NCBI GenBank assembly: GCA_020634455.1 | Contig: JACKBQ010000001.1 | Coordinates: 1,054,001-1,118,000, forward strand | Direction of reading: 5' to 3' | DNA from: Ardenticatenaceae bacterium | GTDB lineage: Bacteria > Chloroflexota > Anaerolineae > Promineifilales > Promineifilaceae | DNA length: 64,000 nt | Shown here: one piece after another, positions 34,972-43,079 of the stretch | How positions within the stretch are numbered: position 1 is the first letter of the stretch | How the letters are laid out: every line of letters begins with the position of its first letter | Program-made: the position numbers and the translations under genes | Notes under the pieces: model-generated | What the model was told of the DNA's origin: nothing | The model's input: only the letters and a program-made list of their open reading frames with translations | Databases searched by the model: none

Positions 34972-35754
34972 ATGGCCGATTCAATCATTCTGGAAACGCA
35001 AAACCTGCGCCGTGAGTTTGGGGCTTTGGTGGCTGTAGCCGACGTGAGCCTTAAAGTGAAGGCTGGCTCGCTGCATTCTATCATTGGGCCAAACGGCGCG
35101 GGGAAAACGACGTTTTTTAACTTGCTCAGTGGCAACATTCCGCCAACAAGCGGCAAGGTGCTGCTGCGGGGCAAGGATATTACGAATGTGCCGCTGTACA
35201 AGACTGTTCATTTGGGAATCGGCCGTTCTTTCCAAATTACCAATATTTTCCCCAACCTTACCGTGTTAGAAAATATTCGTTTGGCTGCCCAGGCGCTGGG
35301 TAAAGACAGCTTCCGCCTGTTCCGCTCTTACCGAGCCTTCCCCAAGTATGAAGCACGCGCCTGGGAAGTGGTGGCTCAGGTGGGTTTGCTGGATGAGGCA
35401 CTGCTGCCGGCCCGTACGCTGCCTCATGGGGCGCAGCGCAAGCTAGAGCTGGGCATGATCCTAGCGCCAGACCCGGAAATTCTTTTGTTGGATGAACCGA
35501 CGGCGGGCATGGCCTCTGAGCAGGTGCCGGAGCTGATGGCTCTGATCCAGCGGATTCAAGAAGCCGGGCAAAAAACCGTGATGCTGGTAGAGCACAACAT
35601 GAATGTGGTGATGAGCGTGTCGAACACGATTACGGTGATGCACCACGGCAGCGTTTTGGCTGAGGGCACGCCAGCAGAAATTTCGGCCAATGAAACGGTG
35701 CAAACCGCTTATTTGGGCCATTTGTATGAGGATACGGCCGTATCGCCACAGTAA
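34972..35754 (+). CDS. livG: Liv-type ABC transporter ATP-binding protein (LivG)
   Basis: 260 residues. Walker A GPNGAGKTT (about 36-44), the LPHGAQRKLELGM signature typical of LivG and Walker B EILLLDEPTAGM are present, with an H-loop VEHNM. It powers uptake together with LivF, LivH and LivM encoded next. The ATG at 34972 has CGGAG 5 nt upstream; a GTG two codons earlier is the alternative. Confidence 0.92.
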   Translation: MADSIILETQNLRREFGALVAVADVSLKVKAGSLHSIIGPNGAGKTTFFNLLSGNIPPTSGKVLLRGKDITNVPLYKTVHLGIGRSFQITNIFPNLTVLENIRLAAQALGKDSFRLFRSYRAFPKYEARAWEVVAQVGLLDEALLPARTLPHGAQRKLELGMILAPDPEILLLDEPTAGMASEQVPELMALIQRIQEAGQKTVMLVEHNMNVVMSVSNTITVMHHGSVLAEGTPAEISANETVQTAYLGHLYEDTAVSPQ

Positions 35755-35762
35755 GCCCAGGA

Positions 35763-35793
35763 GAAGTTGAACTTTTTTCAAAAGTTCAACTTC
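35763..35793. repeat. GAAGTTGAACTTTT hairpin
   Basis: Perfect 14-bp inverted repeat with a 3-nt loop between livG and livF. It may be a repeat-derived attenuator; no T-run follows. Confidence 0.8.
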
Positions 35794-35824
35794 TTGGTCA
35801 TGGGAAAAACACCTGGAATCATAG

Positions 35825-36529
35825 ATGGAAAATCTTTTAGAAGTCTCCAACATCCACACCTTCATTGGCCAGTTCCATATTTTGGAAGGTGTGTCGCTGG
35901 CTGTGCCCAAGGGGAGTATTACGGCGTTGCTGGGGCGCAATGGCGCGGGCAAAACCACCACGCTCAAATCCATTTTGGGGCTTACCCCACCGCGAGAAGG
36001 CTCCGTTTTGTTCAAAAACGAACCCATTCAAGGTCGGCGCAGCTTCGATATTGCAGCTATGGGCATTGGCTTTGTGCCAGAACATCGGGCCATTTTCCGC
36101 GACTTGAGCGTGCTGGAAAATTTGCGCATCGCGGAGCGCAAGAAGGGCGATTTTGAGCGCAAAGAGCAGTTCATTTTTGAGCTTTTTCCAGATTTAAAGC
36201 GGCTGATCAAGCTGCCGGGCACCAATTTATCTGGTGGGCAGCAGCAGATGCTGGCGGTGGCCCGCGCCCTGGTTCCAGATAACGAACTGCTGCTCATTGA
36301 CGAACCCAGCGAGGGACTGGCTCCGGTGATCATTGAACAGATGATGGCCGCCATTCAGCAGCTTTCAGCTGAATCCACGGTGCTGCTGGTGGAGCAAAAT
36401 TTTGTGGTGGCCAGCAAATTGGCTGAACGGTTTGTGATTATTGATGAGGGACATTCTGTGCAGCACGGCCTGATGGCTGATTTGGTGCAGGATAAGGCAA
36501 CGATCCACCGATATTTGGGAGCGGCGTAG
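35825..36529 (+). CDS. livF: Liv-type ABC transporter ATP-binding protein (LivF)
   Basis: 234 residues. Walker A GRNGAGKTT, signature LSGGQQQMLAVARAL, Walker B LLLIDEPSEGL and H-loop VEQNF, the standard LivF set. Together with LivG it forms the heterodimeric motor. Length and order match the family. An Ile-Ala-Ala-like ATG start with a weak RBS is accepted as the first in-frame ATG. Confidence 0.92.
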   Translation: MENLLEVSNIHTFIGQFHILEGVSLAVPKGSITALLGRNGAGKTTTLKSILGLTPPREGSVLFKNEPIQGRRSFDIAAMGIGFVPEHRAIFRDLSVLENLRIAERKKGDFERKEQFIFELFPDLKRLIKLPGTNLSGGQQQMLAVARALVPDNELLLIDEPSEGLAPVIIEQMMAAIQQLSAESTVLLVEQNFVVASKLAERFVIIDEGHSVQHGLMADLVQDKATIHRYLGAA

Positions 36530-36535
36530 CGGTTA

Positions 36536-36620
36536 TCGGTAAACGGTAATCAGTGAAAAGTAAAAAGTGATAAGTAATAAGTTTACCGATTACGGATGAC
36601 GGATTACCGATGACGGGAAC
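36536..36620. repeat. Mixed GGTAATC and AGTAAAAAGTGAT repeat
   Basis: A hybrid: a GGTTATCGGTAAACGG unit followed by AGTGAAAAGTAAAAAGTGAT (the 11661 family) and then TTTACCGATTACGGATG units. It shows recombination between repeat families. Confidence 0.75.
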
Positions 36621-36629
36621 GGAGAAATT

Positions 36630-38189
36630 ATGGCAGACGCATTGGGGACATTAAAGGCGAACAGGACGCGGTTAGTGACGCTGGCGGTGTTGGCGTTTTT
36701 GTTTTTTACGGCCGTTCAGGGTATGGACACCGAAGATTGGCTGATCACTATTTTGCGCGGGCTCAGCGTGGGGATGATCACCTTTCTGGTGGCGGCGGGC
36801 CTGTCGCTGATTTTGGGTCTGATGGATGTGTTAAATCTGGCACACGGCGAGATGTTCATGGTCGGCGCTTACGTCGGTTGGACGGTGTTTGTGCGCCCCG
36901 ACACGTTTGTAGATTTGCTCTCGCCGCTGCTGCTAACGATTGTGGGATTTGTGCTGCTGCCCGCATGGCGCGTTTGGATCCACAAGGTGCCGTTTTTGCA
37001 AAAGCACGCGCGGGTTTGGCCCTGGCTGGCGCTCATTTTGGGAGCCGGGCTGCTGTGGGTAGCTTATGCCCGCTTCCCGTTGGCCATTTGGAATCCAGAG
37101 GTGTACGCCGAAAGCCCAATCACGTATTCGCTCGCGTTGAGCCAGGATAGTTTGGTGTTGGAAACCGTACGCCCACCTGCCGGTTGGCCCTTGGGACTGC
37201 TTGGCACGGTGCTGGGCGGATCGTTGTTGGCTTTGGCTGTGGCTGGGTTTGGTTTACGGCGACAAGCAGGCAGAATTAGTAGTCACATTCCGCGCAATAC
37301 CTGGGTGACAACGGCCGTTTTGCTCGCGCTTGGACTCATCACATTTTTTATTAACTCCAACATTACCGACTTTTTGCTGGGCATCAGCACCACCGCCCGC
37401 TTTTTTGTGGCGATGGCGGTGGCGACGGGTCTGGGGTTTGTGATTGGCGGGCTGATTGAGGTGGTGCTGATACGGCCGTTATACGACCGCCCCATCTACC
37501 AACTGATGATCACCCTCGGACTGAGCTTTATCGTGATCGAAGCCGTCCGCGCCGTCTGGGGTCGCCCCGAATTTACCATGCCCAAAGCGGCACTGTTCAA
37601 CGGCAGCGGCGACGGCTGCCCCGCCACCAACTTTGGCGATTTAATTGCCAACCAATGCTCCACGATTATTTTGTTTGACGGCCGTATTCGCAGCTACAAC
37701 GAAGTATTCATCATTCTGGTGGGACTGGTAGTGCTGCTGCTCGTCTGGCTTATATTGCAGCGCACCCGTATTGGCATGATTATTCGCGCCGGTGTGCAGG
37801 ACAGCGAAATGGTAGAAGCGCTAGGCATCAACGTGCGCCAGGTATTCACCTTCGTTTTTGCTTTGGGCGTGGGGCTGGCCGCGCTGGGCGGCATCCTGGC
37901 TGCACCTTCCATCGGCCTCTCCACCGACATGGGCACGCGATTGCTGTTATTAGCCCTTATCGCCCTGGCCATTGGTGGACTTACCAGCTTCCCCGGCGCT
38001 GCGGCCGGAGCCATTTTGGTCGGGCTATTGCAGCAGTTCATCATCAAATATGGCCAAATTGGCATCAATTTGCCCTTCCTGGCCGAGCCTTTCAAGCCAT
38101 CGCCGCCGCTGGTGCCTGCCTCCACCGTGCTGCTGATGGTAATTATCTTGCTCATCTTGCCGCAGGGCTTGTTTGGGCGGAACGAATAA
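36630..38189 (+). CDS. livH: Liv-type ABC permease (LivH) with large insertion
   Basis: 519 residues, about 220 more than usual LivH proteins. The N-terminal hairpin (AAGLSLILGLMDVLNLAHGE, a LivH hallmark) and the C-terminal core (GVQDSEMVEALGINVRQVF, GALGG-like LAALGGILAAPS) are typical. Between them (about 90-245) lie extra hydrophobic segments and basic loops unlike standard members. The frame is open throughout, so this is an insertion and not an error. It forms the channel with LivM. Confidence 0.88.
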   Translation: MADALGTLKANRTRLVTLAVLAFLFFTAVQGMDTEDWLITILRGLSVGMITFLVAAGLSLILGLMDVLNLAHGEMFMVGAYVGWTVFVRPDTFVDLLSPLLLTIVGFVLLPAWRVWIHKVPFLQKHARVWPWLALILGAGLLWVAYARFPLAIWNPEVYAESPITYSLALSQDSLVLETVRPPAGWPLGLLGTVLGGSLLALAVAGFGLRRQAGRISSHIPRNTWVTTAVLLALGLITFFINSNITDFLLGISTTARFFVAMAVATGLGFVIGGLIEVVLIRPLYDRPIYQLMITLGLSFIVIEAVRAVWGRPEFTMPKAALFNGSGDGCPATNFGDLIANQCSTIILFDGRIRSYNEVFIILVGLVVLLLVWLILQRTRIGMIIRAGVQDSEMVEALGINVRQVFTFVFALGVGLAALGGILAAPSIGLSTDMGTRLLLLALIALAIGGLTSFPGAAAGAILVGLLQQFIIKYGQIGINLPFLAEPFKPSPPLVPASTVLLMVIILLILPQGLFGRNE

Positions 38190-38201
38190 CATCAATCGTT
38201 T

Positions 38202-38262
38202 AGATTTCAAAAGTCTTCGGCGCATTTTGGCCAATATAAAAGAAGCAAGACTTTTGAAATCT
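38202..38262. repeat. AGATTTCAAAAGTCTT inverted repeat
   Basis: Perfect 16-bp arms (38202-38217 and 38247-38262) between livH and livM. It is related in core (AAAAGTCTT) to the nested element at 46101-46133. Confidence 0.85.
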
Positions 38263-38290
38263 TTTTAGAAACCTCTTGCGGAGAATTTGA

Positions 38291-39388
38291 ATGCAATCAA
38301 CTGTGGCCAACCGCACAACGGAAAAAACAAGTTTAGCTGGCTGGTTTTTAGCCAATCGCGGGCTAATTGGGTTGCTTGCCCTGCTGCTCGCCTTTCCCTT
38401 TTTGCTGGCTCTGGCTGAAGGGCAATCATTTGGTGACGTATTGGCCAACGAGGCTGGCAACGCCAAGTTCATGCAGGGCTTACTTATCGAAGTGTTCATT
38501 TTGGCGATTTACGCCCTGAGCTATGATTTGATTTTGGGCGTGACGGGCTTGCTCTCGTTTGGGCACGCCATGTTTTTTGCCACAGGTGCCTATTTTACGG
38601 GTATCGCCTTTAAAAACCTCGGCTGGGGCGCAGGGCAAACGCTGCTGGGTCTGATTGTTGTGGCCGTGGTGCAGGCGCTGCTGTTTGGCGTAGTCCTGCC
38701 TCGTGTGAAGGGCATCACCTTTGCGCTGGTCACGTTGGGTCTAGCTTCTGTTTTTCACATTGTGGTGCAGTCCACCGAAATGAGCGGCTGGACGGGTGCT
38801 GATGTGGGTTTGCAGGGCGTCATTGCCCCGGATTGGCTCAATAGCAACACAGCTCGTTTCCATCTTTATCTGCTCACGTTGGCAGCCACGTTTTTGGTGT
38901 ACCTCATCTACCGCCGCTTTGTGGATTCGCCGACGGGGCGTGTCTGCATCGCCATCCGCGAGAATGAAGACCGGGCGTTGATGCTGGGCTACAACACTTT
39001 TTTGTTCAAATTGGTAGCGCTGGTGGTGGCTTCGTTAACGGCCGTTCTTGCCGGATTCTTCCACACCATTCACCAACCCATCGTGAGTCCTAACGTGGCC
39101 AGCCTGGGCTGGACCGTTGCCGCACTGCTCATCATTTTGATTGGTGGTGTGGGCACGTTGAGCGGGGCCTTGGTGGGAGCGGCCGTTTTCCGACTGCTAG
39201 AATTTTTCCTGGATCGCTGGTTTGGCGACGCGGCCAACTTTTTGCTGGGCGCGGTTTACGTGGCCATCGTACTCTTTTTGCCGTACGGCATTGTAGGCAC
39301 CTGGCGGCTGCGTAAATTGGAAATCGCCAAAGGGCGGCAGCGACTCAAGACGATGCTTGGTTTTGGACAAAAAGAGACTGGAGATTAG
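38291..39388 (+). CDS. livM: Liv-type ABC permease (LivM)
   Basis: 365 residues with about ten membrane segments. LSYDLILGVTGLLSFGHAMFF is the LivM signature and the EAA-like loop AIRENEDRALMLGYN lies near 220. It pairs with LivH in the importer. The last residues KETGD derive from the downstream GGAGATTAGAGA repeat, exactly as in the hydrolase gene at 29874. Confidence 0.92.
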   Translation: MQSTVANRTTEKTSLAGWFLANRGLIGLLALLLAFPFLLALAEGQSFGDVLANEAGNAKFMQGLLIEVFILAIYALSYDLILGVTGLLSFGHAMFFATGAYFTGIAFKNLGWGAGQTLLGLIVVAVVQALLFGVVLPRVKGITFALVTLGLASVFHIVVQSTEMSGWTGADVGLQGVIAPDWLNSNTARFHLYLLTLAATFLVYLIYRRFVDSPTGRVCIAIRENEDRALMLGYNTFLFKLVALVVASLTAVLAGFFHTIHQPIVSPNVASLGWTVAALLIILIGGVGTLSGALVGAAVFRLLEFFLDRWFGDAANFLLGAVYVAIVLFLPYGIVGTWRLRKLEIAKGRQRLKTMLGFGQKETGD

Positions 39389-39442
39389 AGATTTGTAATG
39401 CTCACAATCTCCAATCTCTAATCTCCAGCCTCCAATCTCCCA
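39374..39442. repeat. GGAGATTAGAGA-type inverted repeat
   Basis: Starts within the livM stop region (gagactggagatTAG) and faces CTCCAATCTCTAATCTCC. Copy of 30705-30771. Confidence 0.8.
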
Positions 39443-39461
39443 CCTTTGTGATTTTTGGCAC

Positions 39462-39490
39462 TTGTCCCCCGAACGGGCAGCTTTTAAAAT
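39462..39490 (+). promoter_or_regulatory. Promoter of aceK, leaderless
   Basis: TTGTCC (39462-39467), 17-bp spacer, TAAAAT (39485-39490), then 6 nt to the ATG at 39497. No Shine-Dalgarno is present. Confidence 0.65.
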
Positions 39491-39496
39491 GCCCTC

Positions 39497-41254
39497 ATGC
39501 CACCAACTTCCCCTACTTCCCGCTTAACCGACAGCCGTCTGGCCAATTTGGCAGCACGGCAAATATTTGATGGCTTTGGACGATATTGTCGCCGCTTCCG
39601 CGAAATAACTTGCCAGGCGCAGCGCCGCTTTGAAATGCAAGCGTGGCACGCCCAACGCGCCGACACGCTAGAACGGCTAAATTTGTATCGCCAAATTGTT
39701 GACCGTACTGTGATCATGGTACAGGAGTTGCTGGCTCATCGGCAGCAAAACAAAGTGGTGTGGATGAGCATGAAAGCTGTCTACTCTGGCCTGATTGCCG
39801 AACGGTCAGACTGGGAACTGGCGGAAACGTTTTTCAACTCCATCACCCGACGCATCTTCACCACTGTAGGGGTTGACCCGCAAATTGAGTTTGTAGACCC
39901 CGATTTTGACCTGCCCCAACTCACCGATCCGCAAGCGCTGTACACGGCTTACTACCCTGACAAGCTGGAGGAGATGGTGCATCAGATATTGCAGGCTTGC
40001 AACTTGGCCGTCCCTTTTGCAGATTTTGCCGGGGATTGCTGCCAAATCAGCCAGCGTTTGGCCCAATTTCTAAGCGAAAACCAGACGTCGCTGTACCGCA
40101 TTGACGTGGTGAATACGCTTTTTTACCGGGGCAAGGGGGCTTACCTGGTTGGACGAATTTACACGCCGCAGGGGTTGGTGCCGCTGGCGGTGGTGCTGCT
40201 GCAAGGCAAAAAGGGCATTTTTATTGACGCGGTTTTGCTGGACGCCAACAGCGTGAGCATATTGTTTAGCTTTGCCCGCTCGTATTTTCATGTGATTGTG
40301 GAACGGCCGTCTGACCTCGTGCGCTTCATCCATTCCATTTTGCCTCGCAAACGCATTGCCGAAATTTACATCTCGCTGGGGTACAACAAACATGGCAAAA
40401 CCGAGCTGTACCGCGATTTGCTAAACCACCTCAAACAGTCTGAAGCGCAGTTTGAGATTGCCCCCGGCCAGCGCGGCATGGTGATGATTGTGTACAGCCT
40501 GCCCGACTTCGATGTGGTGTTTAAGCTGATCAAGGATCGGTTTGCCCCGCCCAAGAAAACCACCCGCCAGGATGTGATTAACAATTACGAGATGGTGTTC
40601 CGCCACGACCGCGCCGGACGGCTGGTGGATGCCCAATCGTTTGAATTTTTGGAGTTCAAATACGGCCGTTTCATCCCAGAATTACTCGCTGAACTGTTAG
40701 AAGTTGCCGCCAACACAGTGCAAGTAGAAGACCAGACAGTGGTGGTGCGCCACGCTTACGTGGAGCGTCAGGTGATGCCGCTTGACCTCTTCTTGCAAAC
40801 GGCTGATGAGGCCACGGCCAACCGAATCATTATTGATTATGGGCAGGCAATTAAGGATATGGCCGTCACAAATATCTTCGCGGGCGACATGCTGCTGAAA
40901 AATTTTGGCGTGACGCGGCACGAGCGAGTGGTTTTTTACGATTACGATGAGTTACGGCCGTTAACCGAGTGCAACTTCCGCAAATTCCCTCAGGCAATGA
41001 GCTACGAAGACGAGCTGTCTGCCGAACCGTGGTTCCACATTGGCGAGCGGGATGTGTTCCCGGAGGAGTTTTTGCACTTCATGGGGCTGCCCAGCCAGGT
41101 AAAAGAAACCTTTTTGGCGCATCACAACGATTTGCTGGACGTGACTTTTTGGCAGCAAACCCAACAGCGGCTGGAAGCGGGCGAAATTATTACGATACGG
41201 CCGTATCTCGACGAACACCGCCTGCCCCAACCCTCCGACACCCTTGACAGCTAA
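39497..41254 (+). CDS. aceK: Isocitrate dehydrogenase kinase/phosphatase (AceK)
   Basis: 585 residues, the usual AceK length. Matching blocks: ARQIFDGFGRYCRRFREIT at the N-terminus, AESFFNS-like AETFFNSITRRIF, LFYRGKGAYLVGR, YNKHGKTELYRD, the ATP-binding APGQRGMVMIVYSLPDFDVV and KLIKDRFAPPK, HAYVERQVMPLD, and FAGDMLLKNFGVTRHERVV with FYDYDEL. AceK reversibly phosphorylates isocitrate dehydrogenase and so controls flow into the glyoxylate shunt. It is best known from Proteobacteria; its presence here suggests transfer or wider spread. It is transcribed alone from its own promoter. Confidence 0.92.
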   Translation: MPPTSPTSRLTDSRLANLAARQIFDGFGRYCRRFREITCQAQRRFEMQAWHAQRADTLERLNLYRQIVDRTVIMVQELLAHRQQNKVVWMSMKAVYSGLIAERSDWELAETFFNSITRRIFTTVGVDPQIEFVDPDFDLPQLTDPQALYTAYYPDKLEEMVHQILQACNLAVPFADFAGDCCQISQRLAQFLSENQTSLYRIDVVNTLFYRGKGAYLVGRIYTPQGLVPLAVVLLQGKKGIFIDAVLLDANSVSILFSFARSYFHVIVERPSDLVRFIHSILPRKRIAEIYISLGYNKHGKTELYRDLLNHLKQSEAQFEIAPGQRGMVMIVYSLPDFDVVFKLIKDRFAPPKKTTRQDVINNYEMVFRHDRAGRLVDAQSFEFLEFKYGRFIPELLAELLEVAANTVQVEDQTVVVRHAYVERQVMPLDLFLQTADEATANRIIIDYGQAIKDMAVTNIFAGDMLLKNFGVTRHERVVFYDYDELRPLTECNFRKFPQAMSYEDELSAEPWFHIGERDVFPEEFLHFMGLPSQVKETFLAHHNDLLDVTFWQQTQQRLEAGEIITIRPYLDEHRLPQPSDTLDS

Positions 41255-41282
41255 CTCCCACCTCGTAAAATTACCCAAACTG

Positions 41283-41353
41283 ATTTTTGCCACAGAGGAC
41301 ACAGAGATTTAAGAGAAATTCTCTTTTTCCTCTGTGTTCTCTGTGGCAAAAAA
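41283..41353. repeat. GCCACAGAGGACACAGAG inverted repeat
   Basis: TTTTTGCCACAGAGGACACA and the complementary TGTGTTCTCTGTGGCAAAAA form a long hairpin between aceK and the T-box leader. It is the best-conserved copy of the family that also invades the SARP-kinase gene. Confidence 0.85.
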
Positions 41354-41355
41354 TC

Positions 41356-41500
41356 GCAGCGATGAACGCCTTTGGCAAGCGGGAGCTGCAAACCCAAGAA
41401 AGTGCCGTTGACCGAATTTGGATCACGGAAGCAGGGTGGAACCGCGACTTGAAAAAGCCGTCCCTGCAACACAGATAGTGTGTTGCAGGGACGTTTTGTT
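41356..41500 (+). ncRNA. T-box riboswitch, glycine-specific, with very short Stem I
   Basis: The T-box core AGGGTGGAACCGCG is at 41433-41446. The antiterminator GCAGGG (41431-41436) pairs with CCCTGC (41462-41467) and is mutually exclusive with the terminator CGTCCCTGCAACACA (41459-41473) / TGTGTTGCAGGGACG (41479-41493) plus T-run. Stem I is only 34 nt: GCAGC (41356-41360) with GCTGC (41385-41389), a GATGA K-turn-like bulge, a CGC/GCG pair, and a loop CTTTGGCAA holding the glycine codon GGC (41374-41376). Stem III is CCGT...ACGG (41405-41428). Uncharged tRNA-Gly would allow read-through into glyS. Confidence 0.88.
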
Positions 41501-41508
41501 TATATGCT

Positions 41509-41557
41509 GTAGCCGCGGTTTCTTACCGCGAAAAACGCGCAAAGAATGCGCGGCTAC
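41509..41557. repeat. GTAGCCGCGG-type inverted repeat
   Basis: GTAGCCGCGGTTTCTTACCG faces GAATGCGCGGCTAC. It lies between the T-box terminator and the glyS RBS. Copies at 52479 and 59271. Confidence 0.75.
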
Positions 41558-41570
41558 GAGGGAGAATACG

Positions 41571-42968
41571 ATGACTGAATTAACGCTAGAAACAATCACC
41601 GCGCTGGCCAAGCGGCGCGGCTTTGCCTACCAAACTTCCGAAATTTACGGCGGGCTGGCCAGCTCCTACGATTACGGCCCGCTGGGCACCGAGCTGCTGC
41701 GCAACATCAAGGATTTGTGGTGGCGCGAACTCATCCGCAAAAAGGCAGACATGATTGGCCTGGATACGCAAATTTTGCTACACCCGCAGACCTGGGTGGC
41801 CTCCGGGCATGTGGATTCTTTCACCGACCCGCTGGTGGAGGACAAAGTGACGCACAGGCGGTACCGTGCCGACCATTTAATTGAGGACTGGTTAGCAAAA
41901 CAGAAAAATCCGCCGAAACTGGTTGTAGAAGCGCTTAGTGTGGCCGAAATGGGCGCATTCATTGCCGAAAAGCAGATTCTCAGCCCGGACGATAACCCGG
42001 TGACGGAGCCGAAAGAATTCAATATTTTGTTTGAAACGGCCGTTGGCGCTATCGAAGGTGCCAAATCCAAACTGTACCTGCGGGGGGAAACCGCTCAGGG
42101 CATCTTTACCAACTTCCGGCAAGTGCTCGATTCGTCGCGGGTGAAGCTACCGTTTGGCATTGGCCAGATTGGCAAAAGCTTCCGTAACGAGATCACCACC
42201 GGGCAATTTGTCTTCCGTACGCTGGAGTTTGAGCAGGCAGAAATTGAATATTTCTTTGATCCAGAGCAGACCAACTGGCAGGAACTGTTCCAGGATTGGC
42301 AAAACCGGATGTGGGATTTTGTGGCGAACTCGCTGGGCGTGCGCGCCGAAAATCTGCGCTGGCGACGGCATTCGGACAAAGAGCGCAGCCACTACAGCCG
42401 CGAAACGTACGACCTGGATTACCGCTTCCCCTTCGGCTTCAAGGAGCTGTGGGGGGTGGCTTACCGCACCGATTACGATTTGCAGCAGCACATTCAGCAT
42501 TCCGGGGCCAAGCTAACCTACACCGACCCATTCAGCGGCAAAACGTTTGTGCCGCATGTGATTGAACCAGCGGTGGGCATTAACCGCCTGTTCCTCATGA
42601 TTTTGTGTGATGCGTACTGGGAAGATGTGGCGAACAAGCGGACGGTTTTGCGGTTTAAGCCGGAGCTAGCGCCTTATAAAACGGCCGTATTCCCCCTCCT
42701 GCGCAACAAACCGGAATTGGTGCAAAAAGCCCAGGCTGTCTACGAACTCATCGCGCCGCACCACACCACCACCTGGGACGACCGGGGCAACATCGGTAAG
42801 CGCTACTACTACCAGGACGAAATCGGCACCCCGTTCTGCATCACGGTAGATTTTGACACGTTGGAGGACAACACCGTCACCGTTCGCCACCGCGACACCA
42901 CTACCCAAGACCGCGTCAGCCTGGACCAGCTGCTAAGCTACCTGCACGATCAGCTAAATCTCTATTAA
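41571..42968 (+). CDS. glyS: Glycine--tRNA ligase (alpha2 type)
   Basis: 465 residues. The N-terminal RRGFAYQTSEIYGGLASSYD (motif-1 region) is typical of the single-chain bacterial/eukaryotic-type GlyRS. Motif 2 (GQIGKSFRNEITTGQFVFRT) and motif 3 (PAVGINRLFLMIL) of class II synthetases are present, as is a C-terminal anticodon domain (AVFPLLRNKPEL to VTVRHRDTTTQDRVSLDQLL). The ATG at 41571 follows GGGAGAATACG; longer frames run through the leader RNA. It is regulated by the T-box upstream. Confidence 0.94.
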   Translation: MTELTLETITALAKRRGFAYQTSEIYGGLASSYDYGPLGTELLRNIKDLWWRELIRKKADMIGLDTQILLHPQTWVASGHVDSFTDPLVEDKVTHRRYRADHLIEDWLAKQKNPPKLVVEALSVAEMGAFIAEKQILSPDDNPVTEPKEFNILFETAVGAIEGAKSKLYLRGETAQGIFTNFRQVLDSSRVKLPFGIGQIGKSFRNEITTGQFVFRTLEFEQAEIEYFFDPEQTNWQELFQDWQNRMWDFVANSLGVRAENLRWRRHSDKERSHYSRETYDLDYRFPFGFKELWGVAYRTDYDLQQHIQHSGAKLTYTDPFSGKTFVPHVIEPAVGINRLFLMILCDAYWEDVANKRTVLRFKPELAPYKTAVFPLLRNKPELVQKAQAVYELIAPHHTTTWDDRGNIGKRYYYQDEIGTPFCITVDFDTLEDNTVTVRHRDTTTQDRVSLDQLLSYLHDQLNLY

Positions 42969-42981
42969 GCATGAGGAATAA

Positions 42982-43029
42982 GAATCCTCAGATACGAACG
43001 GCGCTGAGCAACGCCGCGTCTGAGGATGC
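42982..43029. repeat. AATCCTCAGATACG inverted repeat
   Basis: AATCCTCAGA plus AACGGCG pair with CGCCGCGTCTGAGGAT. Second copy of the family at 3565-3633, downstream of glyS. Confidence 0.7.
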
Positions 43030-43079
43030 TCCCTCTTCAATTGGGAGGATATGGCAGCTTACGGCCGTTCGCTCCACTA

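Noticed and set aside
36630..38189. Oversized LivH as a frameshift or gene fusion error
   Set aside because: The frame is open and hydrophobic throughout with family motifs at both ends; insertion is more likely.
41418..41570. Longer N-terminus for glycyl-tRNA synthetase
   Set aside because: The extension would translate the T-box terminator and a GTAGCCGCGG repeat; ATG 41571 has an RBS and starts the conserved domain.
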